A stretch of DNA of 64,000 nt from Candidatus Poribacteria bacterium. GTDB taxonomy: Bacteria; Poribacteria; WGA-4E; WGA-3G. The stretch is from contig VXMD01000033.1 of assembly GCA_009841255.1 (NCBI GenBank), forward strand, positions 25,095 through 89,094, given 5' to 3'. Positions 8,977-18,535 of this stretch are shown here, piece by piece; the stretch's first letter is position 1; every line of letters begins with the position of its first letter. The notes under the pieces are model-generated. The model searched no databases, had not been told where the DNA came from, and saw nothing but the letters and a program-made list of their open reading frames with translations. Made by a program: the position numbers and the translations under genes.

Positions 8977-9085
8977 GGTTGTCAGTTTCCAGTGCTCAGT
9001 CATATTCTTGTGGTATTTACGAGAAAAGTACCCGCCACAAATTGCCTCTTAACTGATAACTGAGTACTGAAAGATTTTTCGCAGA
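8977..9085. repeat. ATCAGT/CAGT-rich imperfect inverted repeat (copy A)
   Basis: Left arm GGTTGTCAGTTTCCAGTGC and right arm CTTAACTGATAACTGAGTAC are imperfect reverse complements flanking ~50 bp. Related arms occur at 24303-24490, 25715-25735, 27746-27850, 28997-29028, 47938-47972 and 55068-55220, always between genes. Confidence 0.55.
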
Positions 9086-9101
9086 AAAATCGCACTGACA
9101 A

Positions 9102-10220
9102 CTATTCCGTTTGATAGACGGCTTCGCGTGTGTGGAATCCATCTTTAATGACAACTGCATCCAGATTCGCTTTGTCAACTTGGATAGGTGTCAGCAAAAT
9201 TGATGGCACTTCAATTTTGCCGTTGTTAACGGTCTGTGTCGCCTCAGCGATGGTGTCACCTTTTGCGAGTGCGACAGCGGCTTGTGCCGCCTTCGTTGCG
9301 ATGAGATGGATCGGTTTGTAAACCGTCATGGTCTGTGTGCCTTTGACAATCCGTTGGCACGCCGCGAGTTCCGCATCCTGTCCCGAAACAAGGACATTTC
9401 CTGCTAAATTCTGTCCTTCAAGCGCCTGTATAACGCCACCCGCTGTGCCATCATTCGACGCAACAACAGCATCTATTTGGTTGTTCGTCTGTGTCAAGAC
9501 CTGCTCCGCCTTTTTGAGAGCGTCACGCGGATCCCAATTCACCGCCCAATGTTCCCCTCCTGCCACTAAACGAATGGCACCACTGTCAATTGCGGGTTGC
9601 AAGGCACGAAGTTGTCCCTGTCGGAGGAGTTGTGCGTTATTGTCGGTTGGTGCACCACCGAGCAGGAAGTAGGCACCCTCTGGCTTCTGACGTAGTAGGT
9701 ATTCGGCTTGCAGGTATCCGACCTGTTCGTTGTCGAAAGAGATATAGAGATCGGGTGAACTCTCACGTATTAGCCGATCATAGGCGATGACTTCGATTCC
9801 TTCTGCGTGCGCGGCTTGGACAATTTGGGCGGCAGCGACACTATCCTTCGGAATAACAACAAGAACGTCCACCCCTTGGGTAATCATGTTCTCGGCTTGC
9901 TCATTCTGTCGACGTTCATCTCCATCGGCAGACTGGACGATAACTTCGGCACCGAGTTTCTCTGCCTCAGCCGTGAAAATATCTCGGTCCCTCTGCCACC
10001 GTTCCACACGCAACGAATCCATGGACAATCCAATTTTGATTTTCTTGGTGGCAATCTCATTCGCCTTTTCGCTCTTCCTTTCTGTGCTCGGGTCAGCACA
10101 TCCAAATAGTAGGACGAGACATGCCATTAAAATGCAGAACAGCAATGTAGCTTTCACACAAAACTTGTTTTTGATAGCACCCGGAATCCAAAGGTTACCG
10201 CTAAAAGTCGAAAGGGGCAT
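9102..10220 (-). CDS. sugar ABC transporter substrate-binding lipoprotein, XylF-like
   Basis: 372 aa from ATG 10220 (AGGAG upstream); the longer frame from 10334 would overlap the previous gene and is rejected. A signal peptide ends in the lipobox LLFGC (Cys41). The mature part is a periplasmic-binding-protein type 1 fold: KIGLSMDSLRVERWQRD, then the repeated switch elements VDVLVVIPKDS, AYDRLI, DAVVASNDGTAGG. This is closest in character to the D-xylose binding protein XylF. No XylG or XylH gene is present here. It follows the CsgG/FlgT-like gene by 28 bp, so the two are co-transcribed, an unusual pairing. Confidence 0.85.
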   Translation of the reverse strand: MPLSTFSGNLWIPGAIKNKFCVKATLLFCILMACLVLLFGCADPSTERKSEKANEIATKKIKIGLSMDSLRVERWQRDRDIFTAEAEKLGAEVIVQSADGDERRQNEQAENMITQGVDVLVVIPKDSVAAAQIVQAAHAEGIEVIAYDRLIRESSPDLYISFDNEQVGYLQAEYLLRQKPEGAYFLLGGAPTDNNAQLLRQGQLRALQPAIDSGAIRLVAGGEHWAVNWDPRDALKKAEQVLTQTNNQIDAVVASNDGTAGGVIQALEGQNLAGNVLVSGQDAELAACQRIVKGTQTMTVYKPIHLIATKAAQAAVALAKGDTIAEATQTVNNGKIEVPSILLTPIQVDKANLDAVVIKDGFHTREAVYQTE

Positions 10221-10248
10221 CGTATCACTCCTTAGCTGGGTGAGTATG

Positions 10249-11520
10249 TCAAGGTTGTTCTTCAGACGAACCTGCTTCTGAAGTAGATTCCGCGGATCCG
10301 TCAGAATCGGATGTAATCTCACGAACGATATCACCTCTTGTCAGGGGTTCCGCTATTTCAATGACGCGAAAAATAGAGACTTTACCTGTCTGAATTTCGG
10401 AAACCGCCAAGGTCCCGATCTGCTTCGGTACGTATGTTAGGATTTCACCAGTGTCTATATCTCGCACTGGCTTGCCCTTGGTATGGACAGTAAATTCTTG
10501 GTTGATGGCTATCCCCTTATCGGAACCAATATTGACGTAGATCATATCCGGATTTTCTTCATCAACATACAGAATCTGTCCTCTGATAGGCCCATCCGCT
10601 TTTGAAGGGGTTTTCTCCGCTTTTTCGGCAGTTGCGGGTTGCGACTCCCAAGGCGTAATGAAATTGGGTCCGACGTTATCTCGAAGTGCCAAAACCACCT
10701 TGATTAACGCCTCGTTGGTTACCACTCCGAAAAGGGTTTTGTCATATTCGGCACTCGCAAACTGGATCTGATTAAGTTCGGTTGGTTTAACAATCGGACG
10801 TGGATTTTTTCGCTGAGTGTCCCTCGTCTGACCGAAAGAGAGGTTCGTCCCTTCCTCCGTCATACTGGCTTCAAGAGATGCGAATTTTGTGCCGGTGTAC
10901 CGGTGGTCGCGGCTGGCGGATATTCGAGGTTCAGCTACAAGGCTGCCGGAGGCGTTGTAGAATTTCATGTTCAATTTAATGGTGGCACGGTGTAGAGACC
11001 CTCGTAGGATAACGGGAGCAAGGTAACTCGCACGCCCAAGCCCTTGCTGTGCTTCGCGTCCACCTTCCCGCAGCGTGCGCGAAGCGTTAGCTCTCAACCG
11101 TTCTTGATTAAATTTCCGGATATCGCCCACCACAATTACGTCTGCATTGAGATGCTTCGCAAGCGTTGCAAACTGCGCCTGATCCAGTCTTTTTAGGTTT
11201 TGTCGTGAGAGCGTCATAAGTGCCATCGCATCAAGGAGTTCGTCCTTGCTGATGGGTTCATACACATTCGTTTCGACGAACTTCCGATTGAGTATTTTGG
11301 CAAATCCCGCCTCCAAATCCCATCGTTTCTTTGTGCCGAATATGTTCCCGATGAAGGTAGGGACACAACCACATCCAGTAGGAGAATCAAAGCGACTGTG
11401 ATCCTCAAAATAAAGAACAGCAATGCGTTTCTTTGGAGTTGCCTCGCTAACAGCAATCGTGCCAATCATGAAACACAGACTGAGTCCTGCGACGTAGATA
11501 TATGAAAAGAAGCGTTTCAC
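10249..11520 (-). CDS. exported CsgG-like protein with FlgT-type C-terminal domain
   Basis: 423 aa, GTG start at 11520 with AGGAGG about 10 nt upstream. A signal peptide ends near AVSEA; no lipobox. Residues ~30-150 (KRIAVLYFEDHS, then LNADVIVVGDIRKF) match the CsgG/TolB-N-like fold used by curli-assembly and related lipoproteins. Near the C-terminus, GQILYVDEENPDMIYVNIG, GIAINQEFTVHTKG and DIDTGEIL resemble the FlgT C-terminal domain. It probably acts in the periplasm or at the outer membrane in assembly or export; no curli or flagellar gene is nearby, so the substrate is unknown. Operon with the XylF-like gene. Confidence 0.7.
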   Translation of the reverse strand: MKRFFSYIYVAGLSLCFMIGTIAVSEATPKKRIAVLYFEDHSRFDSPTGCGCVPTFIGNIFGTKKRWDLEAGFAKILNRKFVETNVYEPISKDELLDAMALMTLSRQNLKRLDQAQFATLAKHLNADVIVVGDIRKFNQERLRANASRTLREGGREAQQGLGRASYLAPVILRGSLHRATIKLNMKFYNASGSLVAEPRISASRDHRYTGTKFASLEASMTEEGTNLSFGQTRDTQRKNPRPIVKPTELNQIQFASAEYDKTLFGVVTNEALIKVVLALRDNVGPNFITPWESQPATAEKAEKTPSKADGPIRGQILYVDEENPDMIYVNIGSDKGIAINQEFTVHTKGKPVRDIDTGEILTYVPKQIGTLAVSEIQTGKVSIFRVIEIAEPLTRGDIVREITSDSDGSAESTSEAGSSEEQP

Positions 11521-11900
11521 TCTTTTTTTATCCTCCTTTTTCCTTCATTTACCCTCCACGCTTATAGTTTAGCAATCCCGTGAAGATTTATCAAGATTTT
11601 TAATTTATAGGTCTCTGGTCTGCTCTCCAAATGTAAAGCAAAGACAAATTATGCCATTTAAGGCATAATTTCATTACGAGCAGGTTTTTGATTAAGTCGA
11701 GATTGGATTTTCAACGATCCGCGTTTATCCTGAAAATCCTAAAATTCTGCAAATCTCGATTCCGAACATTAAAACACTAAGGTATAACTTAAAAACTTGA
11801 AACACCAGAAAATATCTGATATCATTAGTATGAGTTAGCGGACACCGTTTGTAAGCGGCAACTCGCTGCTATATAAAACAGAAACGAAAAAGGAAACGCT
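11521..11900. other. divergent intergenic region with a 10-bp palindrome
   Basis: 380 bp between a minus-strand operon and the plus-strand TAXI gene, so it should carry promoters in both directions. The clearest structure is AAATTATGCC (11646-11655) / GGCATAATTT (11662-11671), a perfect 10-bp inverted repeat with a 6-nt spacer, suited to a dimeric repressor site or a hairpin. No gene is visible. Confidence 0.5.
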
Positions 11901-12959
11901 ATGTTTACAAAAAACAGACTCGCGCCTCATAACTTATTACATATATTTATATCCGCCGCGTTGGCTGTGCTAATTGTCCTCTATGGGTGCAGCGATCAGC
12001 AATCGGGTGAAAAAGCGAAAACAGGTGATGCCCCCCCACAGGAAAAGGAGTGGCTCTCGATTTTGGGTGGCGTGATGGGAGGCAGTTTTTCACAATTCGC
12101 AGGGGGCGTTAGCCGCGTTCTGACCCATAAAGAACCGCACCTGAAAATATCCATTGATGCTTCTGCAGGCTCGGTAGAAAATACGCGGCGTGTAAATGAA
12201 GACCCGGAAGCACTCGGTGTCGTCTTTGCCGCTGAAAGTTACCTCGGCTACCACGGTGAAGAAATTTTCGCAGAAGAGGGACCGAAAACTAACATTCGTA
12301 TGGTAACACTGCTTTTCATCGCTTACGACCAATTCTCAACGTTAGCGAACAGCGATATTCATCAGTTTGAAGACATTGTTGGAAAAAAAATCGCTTCTGG
12401 AGCGAGTGGGTCCGGGACCGCACAGACGTTAGAGCGACTGTCAAAATTGGCGGGCATCTGGGGAAAGTTTACGCCGATCTATAAAGGTGGGAGTGCTGCT
12501 GCTGAGGCGCTCCAAGATGGACAGGTCGCCGGGTTCCAATGGCTTGTCAGTGTGCCGAACAGTGCTGTTATCCAGTTGACAGCGATTAAATCCATCCGGA
12601 TGATCGATCTTGACGTAGCTGCGAAGAAGTATGGTTTCTACGAAAAGTATCCGTTCTACCTCCCCGGCTCTCTACCAGAGGGAGCGTATGAAGGCAAAGT
12701 GGAACCGGTGAATACTATCCTGATGCCAACGGTACTCATCTCGAACAAAGCGGTGAGCGAGGAGACGATCTATAAACTGCTAAAGCATGTTTACTCCTCA
12801 GAGGGACATCAGACGATGCTTCAAACAAATCAAGCAGCAGCAGATATGACGATAGAGAATGGACCGAAAGCTTTTGTAATTCCACTACACCGCGGGGCAT
12901 ACAAATTTTGGAGCGAACAAGGTGTGGAAATTCCGGCGCATGCGATGCCGGTGGACTAA
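11901..12959 (+). CDS. TAXI-family TRAP transporter substrate-binding lipoprotein
   Basis: 352 aa. The signal peptide ends in LYGC (lipobox). The fold is that of TAXI (TRAP-associated extracytoplasmic) binding proteins: GGSFSQFAGGVSRVL near the N-terminus, the ASAGSVENTRRV ligand loop, GKKIASGASGSGTAQT, and the PTVLISNKAVSEE segment. TAXI proteins deliver organic acids or amino acids to a fused TRAP permease, which is not encoded nearby. It precedes the thiazole genes on the same strand but with a 138-bp gap, so a role in thiamine-precursor uptake is only a guess. The AT-rich region upstream has no obvious ribosome site beyond AAAGGAAACGCT. Confidence 0.85.
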   Translation: MFTKNRLAPHNLLHIFISAALAVLIVLYGCSDQQSGEKAKTGDAPPQEKEWLSILGGVMGGSFSQFAGGVSRVLTHKEPHLKISIDASAGSVENTRRVNEDPEALGVVFAAESYLGYHGEEIFAEEGPKTNIRMVTLLFIAYDQFSTLANSDIHQFEDIVGKKIASGASGSGTAQTLERLSKLAGIWGKFTPIYKGGSAAAEALQDGQVAGFQWLVSVPNSAVIQLTAIKSIRMIDLDVAAKKYGFYEKYPFYLPGSLPEGAYEGKVEPVNTILMPTVLISNKAVSEETIYKLLKHVYSSEGHQTMLQTNQAAADMTIENGPKAFVIPLHRGAYKFWSEQGVEIPAHAMPVD

Positions 12960-13097
12960 ATTAAAAACGGGATCACTATAGATTCGCAAAGAATTGTGAC
13001 GCTGAAAGCAGAAGTATGGACAAGTGGATTTTTCCCGATCTTCTCACCTTTCAATTTTTACCTATCAGGCGGTAACGCGCATAAAAAGGATATTTCC

Positions 13098-14237
13098 GTG
13101 TCGGGGGAAAAAAACGTTATCATCATCGGCGGCGGTGTGATTGGCCTCGGTATTGGGTGGCAATTGGCGAAGGCGGGCGTCTCCGTCACTATCCACGAAC
13201 AAGCTGAAGCTGGGCGCGCTGCCTCTTGGGCAGCCGCTGGAATGCTTGCACCACTCGCCGAAGCACACAGCGAAGAACCGGAACTGCTTAAGTTAGGCAG
13301 CCAAAGTTTAGCACGCTATCCGCAATGGGTTCGAGAATTAGAGTCGGATGCCGAAATGTCCACCGGGTATCGGGTGGAAGGCACCCTCATCGTCGGATTG
13401 GAACCTGATGATACACATCAACTCCAGCATCTCTACACGGCACAACAAGATTTAGGGTTGGACGTTACGTGGTTGACGGGACGAGAGGCGCGTGAAATCG
13501 AACCTGCGCTTTCACCGCGCGTGACTGCAGCCATCCGCTGTGAGAGCGACCATCAAGTCGATAACCGACTCATGGTAAAGGCACTTCAGCACGCCTATCA
13601 GAGATACGGGGGTGTGTTATATGAAAACAGCACCATTGAAAGAATCGTCATAAAAAGCGAAATCGTAACGGGTGTTCAAACACAAGAAAGTTTTCAAACG
13701 GCAGACATGATTGTCCTCGCAGCAGGGTGTTGGTCGGCGCAGATTGAAGGGTTACCCGATACCATTGTTCCGCCGGTACGTCCTGTAAAGGGACAGATGC
13801 TGGCGTTACAGATGGAAGCTGGCATTAGGGTTAAAAACGTCATTCGCACCGTCAGAGCAAGGTATCCGATGTCGGTATATTTGGTCCCGAGAACCGATGG
13901 CAGGCTTATCGTTGGCGCGACAAGCGAAGAGATGGGATTTGATACGCGTCTCACCGCCGGTGGTGTGTTTGAGTTGCTCCGCGGCGCATGGGAAGCGGTG
14001 CCGGGTATTTATGAACTTCCTCTTCTGGAAACCTGGACCGGTTTACGCCCCGGTAGCAGAGACAACGCCCCCATACTTGGCGAAACACCCATCAAAAATC
14101 TGATATATGCTACGGGACATTATCGTAACGGCATTTTACTTACACCCATCACGGCTTACGAGATTTCCAAACTGATTCTGACCGGTGAGACTTCAGAAAC
14201 AATCGCCCCGTTTCGGTTGGACAGGTTTTTGGCATGA
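13098..14237 (+). CDS. thiO: glycine oxidase ThiO (FAD-dependent)
   Basis: 379 aa from GTG 13098, preceded by AAGGA; the frame extends upstream to 12996, but that part is not conserved-looking. VIIIGGGVIGLGIGWQLAKAG is the FAD-binding GxGxxG motif at the very N-terminus; AASWAAAGML and the C-terminal TGLRPGSRDNAPILGE and GHYRNGILLTP motifs are typical of ThiO/DAO-family oxidases. ThiO converts glycine to the iminoacetate needed for the thiazole ring of thiamine. It is followed after 12 bp by thiS and then thiG, a standard set. Confidence 0.9.
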   Translation: MSGEKNVIIIGGGVIGLGIGWQLAKAGVSVTIHEQAEAGRAASWAAAGMLAPLAEAHSEEPELLKLGSQSLARYPQWVRELESDAEMSTGYRVEGTLIVGLEPDDTHQLQHLYTAQQDLGLDVTWLTGREAREIEPALSPRVTAAIRCESDHQVDNRLMVKALQHAYQRYGGVLYENSTIERIVIKSEIVTGVQTQESFQTADMIVLAAGCWSAQIEGLPDTIVPPVRPVKGQMLALQMEAGIRVKNVIRTVRARYPMSVYLVPRTDGRLIVGATSEEMGFDTRLTAGGVFELLRGAWEAVPGIYELPLLETWTGLRPGSRDNAPILGETPIKNLIYATGHYRNGILLTPITAYEISKLILTGETSETIAPFRLDRFLA

Positions 14238-14249
14238 CAGGAGTCGAAA

Positions 14250-14456
14250 ATGAAAATACGCGTTAATGGCGAAGAAAAAACAGTCCGTTTAAATTTAAAT
14301 GTCCACGGTTTGCTCCTCGCTTTAGAAATGGATCCAACGCAGTCAGGTATCGCTGTCGCCGTCGATGGGGAAGTTATCCCGAGAATGGAGTGGCAGGCAA
14401 CAGAGCTTCACGAGAATAGTGAAGTTGAGATCATACGCGCCGTTCAAGGTGGGTAA
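14250..14456 (+). CDS. thiS: sulfur carrier protein ThiS
   Basis: 68 aa, normal for the family. It starts MKIRVNGEEK and ends in the required Gly-Gly (AVQGG), which is adenylated and converted to a thiocarboxylate that donates sulfur to the thiazole. Ubiquitin-like beta-grasp. The start has AGGAG upstream and lies 12 bp from the thiO stop. Confidence 0.9.
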   Translation: MKIRVNGEEKTVRLNLNVHGLLLALEMDPTQSGIAVAVDGEVIPRMEWQATELHENSEVEIIRAVQGG

Positions 14457-14524
14457 TGCTGTTACAAAGCACGTTAGCGAGGAATTGAGACTATAGGTTT
14501 AACGCTTGATAAAGAGGCTCCAAA

Positions 14525-14564
14525 AGTGCTATACTAAATTGGAAATACAGAGATGTGTAGCACT
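14525..14564 (+). other. inverted repeat upstream of thiG
   Basis: AGTGCTA (14525-14531) and TAGCACT (14558-14564) form a 7-bp perfect stem in the 145-bp gap between thiS and thiG. It does not match the conserved TPP riboswitch elements. It could be an operator or leader hairpin. Confidence 0.3.
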
Positions 14565-14601
14565 CTATCAAAAAAGAAACTGGCATTGGAAAAAATAAGA
14601 A

Positions 14602-15372
14602 ATGCAAGAATTCCAAATCGCTAACCAGACATATACATCAAGGCTACTTATCGGAACGGCAGGGTACCCGAATTTCCATATAATGACGGAATCTATCGCT
14701 GCAAGCGGTGCCGAAATCGCGACAGTGTCAATGCGACGGGTGAAATTTACAGATACACCGGGTGAGAATTTGTTCGCACTTCTACGTGAACGGAATATGA
14801 CGATCCTTCCGAATACCGCTGGCTGTTTCACAGCAAAGGACGCGATTCTAACGGCGAACCTAGCGCGAGAGGCACTTGGGACACCGCTCATCAAACTCGA
14901 AGTCATTGGAGACGAGGAAACACTGTTTCCTGATGTGGAGCAACTGCTCAGCGCAGCGGAATCACTCGTCAAAGACGGTTTTACTGTGCTCCCGTATTGT
15001 AACGACGATCCGATTACGTGTAAGAAATTAGAAGATATTGGTTGCGCAGCGGTAATGCCGTTAGGTGCACCGATCGGTTCAGGGATGGGGATCCGCAACC
15101 CTTATAATATTCAGATTATCCGAGATCTCGTGCAAGTACCTCTCATTGTGGATGCTGGCGTTGGCACGGCATCGGATGCAGCCATAGCGATGGAGTTAGG
15201 GTGTGACGGGGTTTTGCTCAACACGGCGGTGGCAAAGGCACACCGCCCTGTGCTAATGGCGGAGGCAATGAAAAAAGCAGTCGAAGCGGGTAGAGCGGCG
15301 TTTTTAGCTGGACGTATTCCAAGGAAACTTTACGCGACCGCCTCAAGTCCACAAGGCGGAATAATTGAATAA
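14602..15372 (+). CDS. thiG: thiazole synthase ThiG
   Basis: 256 aa, TIM-barrel. The substrate-binding lysine region reads [10 protein letters not shown], followed by [35 protein letters not shown] and [28 protein letters not shown], all hallmark ThiG segments. It condenses deoxyxylulose phosphate, iminoglycine and ThiS-thiocarboxylate into thiazole phosphate. ATG at 14602 follows GGAAAAAATAAGAA. The stop overlaps the first possible start (TTG 15365) of the next gene. Confidence 0.95.
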   Translation: MQEFQIANQTYTSRLLIGTAGYPNFHIMTESIAASGAEIATVSMRRVKFTDTPGENLFALLRERNMTILPNTAGCFTAKDAILTANLAREALGTPLIKLEVIGDEETLFPDVEQLLSAAESLVKDGFTVLPYCNDDPITCKKLEDIGCAAVMPLGAPIGSGMGIRNPYNIQIIRDLVQVPLIVDAGVGTASDAAIAMELGCDGVLLNTAVAKAHRPVLMAEAMKKAVEAGRAAFLAGRIPRKLYATASSPQGGIIE

Positions 15373-15400
15373 GTTAGTTCGTCATAGCATCGGAGTCAGT

Positions 15401-16627
15401 GTGAAAAAAACATCCCACCTTTTCTGGATATGCCTGATTATTTCTACGCAATTCGTAGGCAGCACATTCTTATTTGACATGCAAAGTGCTTTTGCCCAAC
15501 TTCAGACTGAATTTGGACAGAGTCTTCTTGAAAGAAAACCTGAAACCTCTGAAAGCGATCCCGCAGAACTCACAATTAACTCCCATTTCTCCAACACATT
15601 TAACAACCACATTGAACTCGGTCTGAGTGTAGATCCTTACACCAGTGGCCTCGCCGGTCAGGAAGATTCCCAACTTGAAGGTATGATTAGCCGATTCGGC
15701 GTTAACCTGCTCGGGGATTTACCCGTAACCGATAAACTCAGGCTTAAATTGCAATACGCGCCACAGGTTGAAAACTACACCGGTGCTGACGGAAAACTCA
15801 ACGAATTCGATGCATTTAGCGATGTATTCCTAACCGAACTCAGTTTCCAACCCGTTGCGAATTTACCACCCCTGATTACCTCCCATCAATTGCAACGTTT
15901 CGTGCGCACTTCCAACGTCTACAATAACACCGACCGACAATTCGGTCTGCGCTTCGGGCGCGTTCTGGAATATAATCTGCGGTTACACCGATTTGACGAT
16001 GAAGACACGCGAAAAGAGGATTTTCTACTCATCGGTTCCACCAGCCATAATATGACGACACGGTTGCAATTTGGGATTCTTAAACGGATCTTGGGCAAAC
16101 TGGAGTATGGAATAGAGCACAGTAACTACCAAACCAATCTGAACAATCTCATCTTAGGCGTGACAGGACTTGACGACAATGAACGTCGAAACGATTGGCG
16201 ACATATCGGCTCCGCAAAACTAATACAGGTAATAAAGGATAGACTCGTGCTTCAGGAAGAGATTAACCTATTTCTGAATCGTTCCAATGTCGATTTCTTT
16301 AACTTCGTTAGTACCGAGGTAGCCGCGAGTTCCTTTTACCGACTTGAGACAGGACGGTGGGTTCGGCTTCGGTTCTCCAGATTGTGGGTGCAGTTTGAAG
16401 GTAGACAGATTCCTGACGAGACTGGATTAATACAGGAAAACGCTCCAAATCGGCGCGACACACAGATAGGTGTGAATGTGCAGTTGAATTGGCAATTTAA
16501 TCCGCATCTAACGCTCAATGCCGATTATCAGATTAACCAGAACCGCACGAATGAGGTAGATCCATTCCTTGATTTTCTCAACTACACGCATACCATTGCG
16601 ACTCTCACGCTCCGCGGTCAGTATTGA
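15401..16627 (+). CDS. putative outer-membrane beta-barrel protein
   Basis: 408 aa from GTG 15401, which has GGAG 5 nt upstream and opens directly into a signal peptide (KKTSHLFWICLIISTQF, cleavage near AFAQ). A longer TTG start at 15365 would overlap thiG by 8 bp. The mature protein alternates short polar and aromatic strands (NHIELGLSVDPYTSG, LRLKLQYAPQVENY, WVRLRFSRLWVQFEGRQ, LTLNADYQINQNR) and ends in an aromatic residue (LTLRGQY), as expected for an outer-membrane barrel. I do not recognise the family. It follows thiG closely, so may be read through from the thiazole operon. Confidence 0.6.
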   Translation: MKKTSHLFWICLIISTQFVGSTFLFDMQSAFAQLQTEFGQSLLERKPETSESDPAELTINSHFSNTFNNHIELGLSVDPYTSGLAGQEDSQLEGMISRFGVNLLGDLPVTDKLRLKLQYAPQVENYTGADGKLNEFDAFSDVFLTELSFQPVANLPPLITSHQLQRFVRTSNVYNNTDRQFGLRFGRVLEYNLRLHRFDDEDTRKEDFLLIGSTSHNMTTRLQFGILKRILGKLEYGIEHSNYQTNLNNLILGVTGLDDNERRNDWRHIGSAKLIQVIKDRLVLQEEINLFLNRSNVDFFNFVSTEVAASSFYRLETGRWVRLRFSRLWVQFEGRQIPDETGLIQENAPNRRDTQIGVNVQLNWQFNPHLTLNADYQINQNRTNEVDPFLDFLNYTHTIATLTLRGQY

Positions 16628-16765
16628 TTTTTTAATTATGGGCATTTGGGCATCGCTCCACTTCGTTTCACGATGGTTCTTGATGTGCTTCAATGCTATT
16701 CTTCCGTGGTACTTTATTAAAATACATAAGATATCAGTTAATGCGAACCTCAATGCGGACCGCTG

Positions 16766-18307
16766 TTACCGCTTTCCCTTAAATAATCTCAGCTTTCCTT
16801 CAGATGCCACCAAGGTATAACATGCCGCAATCGCCTCGGCGACAATAGGTTTGTCAGGCGTGTCCCATAGCAATAGATAATCTACATTGTCAGCATAATC
16901 ACAGAGGTCAATCCTTTCGGGCTGCCAGTGAACGACTTGTACCCATTCCTTCTCATCCAATGGCGTCTCAAAATTGGCGTTGAACCGGATTGGAAAGTAG
17001 TCAAACTGTATTTCATAGTTGCCGAGGTTGATGCATCCATTGTCAAGACAGTAGTAATTGGCGGCGTTGACAAAGATGCCCACACGCTTAGAACTACCTC
17101 TCGGATCAAAGTGAAGCGGGAGGATGACCTTGTTTTTTCCAACCTGTTGAACAAAAGCGTTAAACTCGCGTATCTCGGCATTGAGATTCTTGAAGAGAAT
17201 ACCAACATAGAGGATGTTAAGGAGCGCGAGAAGTGTGACTATCGCTGTGAATACGCGTTTCCCCGGGAGCAGATCGAGGACACGAAACCAGGCAAATATC
17301 GCAAGGACAGCTAAAATAGCGAGCCTGTCATTAACCCATCCTCCGGGACCTATAGAATTTGGCAAGATGAAATAGAGTCCGAAAAGCACACCCGCCAGAC
17401 AGAGAAACGCCTTTTGTCCAAGAGAATTTTCTTGGGAGTCTTTCCTATTTTGCCATATTGTTACACCAGCAAGAAAGAACAAGAGAACAGAGACCACAAT
17501 GGAAATCCAATTTGGAGGTTCGGCGTAGGAAACAAGAACATGCATACCGATTAGGTTATTGAACAGTTCTCCGATCCGTCCGATTCCAAATTCGGGAGAC
17601 TCTCCGGCAAGGAGGTCGGAGGTAGGGAGATAGACGAGAAGGAGCGTAGCTGCAGGTAGCAGATAGCATCCTGTGATAAAAATACGTTTGAAATCCCGTC
17701 TGAAATGGAACAGTGCCAGCAAGGCTATAGAGAACAGAATGAACGCGTACGAGATGAGGTGCGAAAAGTAGGTAATAACGATAAGCAGGTTGAGCAGAAC
17801 AATCCGCGTGCTGTTCATCTCATCCTTATGTTTCCACCAGTAACCGAGTGCGAGGAAGAAGAAAGGCACGCTGATAGCAAAATTGTAGAAACCCATGAGA
17901 AAGAGATAATTGTAGATAAAGGTGAAACTGAGTATGACGAGAACCTGTCGCCCACGTTGGACAGCCTCAAGAAAATAGTGGATTGCAAGAGGGAACAGGA
18001 TGACATAGAGACTGAGAAAGATTTTCTCAGCAATGAGAGGCGGAAATACGTACATTAACACCGCTAATGAAAAGTGGGAAAGCCAGTTAGGGAAAGGATA
18101 CCAGTTAATCTCGTAATAGTCGCGAAACTGATATTCTGGATTGTTATACTCAGTCAAAATTTGCGAGTTATAAACATGGCTCACACCATCTTGTGTTGGA
18201 AAATAGGGAAACAACCATATCGGTAGCAAATAGACGATAATTAGCGCACCAATCAAAAGCGTCCCTTTTTTGTGTAGAAGTGTGTAGAATCGGGAAAAGA
18301 GTGTCAT
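16766..18307 (-). CDS. polytopic membrane protein, GT-C glycosyltransferase-like
   Basis: 513 aa from ATG 18307, with AAGGAA just upstream (an ATG at 18325 is also in frame). About ten hydrophobic segments lie in the first 370 residues. The first extracytoplasmic loop contains FPTQDGVSHVYNSQIL, an acidic motif in the place where GT-C enzymes keep their catalytic Asp. The last ~140 residues form a soluble domain with a CLDNGC pair. The plan resembles dolichyl/polyprenyl-phosphate-sugar-dependent glycosyltransferases (PMT/ArnT-like), but the exact family and acceptor are unknown. It is transcribed divergently from the glutamine synthetase. Confidence 0.55.
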   Translation of the reverse strand: MTLFSRFYTLLHKKGTLLIGALIIVYLLPIWLFPYFPTQDGVSHVYNSQILTEYNNPEYQFRDYYEINWYPFPNWLSHFSLAVLMYVFPPLIAEKIFLSLYVILFPLAIHYFLEAVQRGRQVLVILSFTFIYNYLFLMGFYNFAISVPFFFLALGYWWKHKDEMNSTRIVLLNLLIVITYFSHLISYAFILFSIALLALFHFRRDFKRIFITGCYLLPAATLLLVYLPTSDLLAGESPEFGIGRIGELFNNLIGMHVLVSYAEPPNWISIVVSVLLFFLAGVTIWQNRKDSQENSLGQKAFLCLAGVLFGLYFILPNSIGPGGWVNDRLAILAVLAIFAWFRVLDLLPGKRVFTAIVTLLALLNILYVGILFKNLNAEIREFNAFVQQVGKNKVILPLHFDPRGSSKRVGIFVNAANYYCLDNGCINLGNYEIQFDYFPIRFNANFETPLDEKEWVQVVHWQPERIDLCDYADNVDYLLLWDTPDKPIVAEAIAACYTLVASEGKLRLFKGKR

Positions 18308-18374
18308 TGTTTTCCTTCTATCCATTTTAGCATAACTGGTAGGTTCCTAAAACTTACTGTTAAAAGATTCAGTC

Positions 18375-18402
18375 TTGAAATTTTTAAGACTTCAGTTATA
18401 AT
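18375..18402 (+). promoter_or_regulatory. sigma-70-type promoter of glnT
   Basis: -35 TTGAAA (18375-18380), 16-bp spacer, -10 TATAAT (18397-18402), about 130 bp before the glnT start. Confidence 0.55.
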
Positions 18403-18461
18403 GCTACCATGTTTCCACATTTTGTGAATAGCATTTTTGCATACAAAGCATATTGGGTGCG

Positions 18462-18517
18462 TTGTACCTCGGCAAAAGAGGCTTCTTAGGAAATTCATTC
18501 ATATTTCCGAGGTACAA
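18462..18517 (+). promoter_or_regulatory. inverted repeat in the glnT leader
   Basis: TTGTACCTCGG (18462-18472) and CCGAGGTACAA (18507-18517) are perfect 11-bp reverse complements 34 nt apart, ending 18 nt before the start codon and just before its GGAG. In RNA this stem would sit next to the ribosome site; in DNA it could be paired operators. Confidence 0.5.
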
Positions 18518-18535
18518 ACCATTGGAGAAAATTTC

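Noticed and set aside
14457..14601. Possible TPP riboswitch before thiG
   Set aside because: The conserved CUGAGA and thi-box strings are absent; only a 7-bp inverted repeat is visible.
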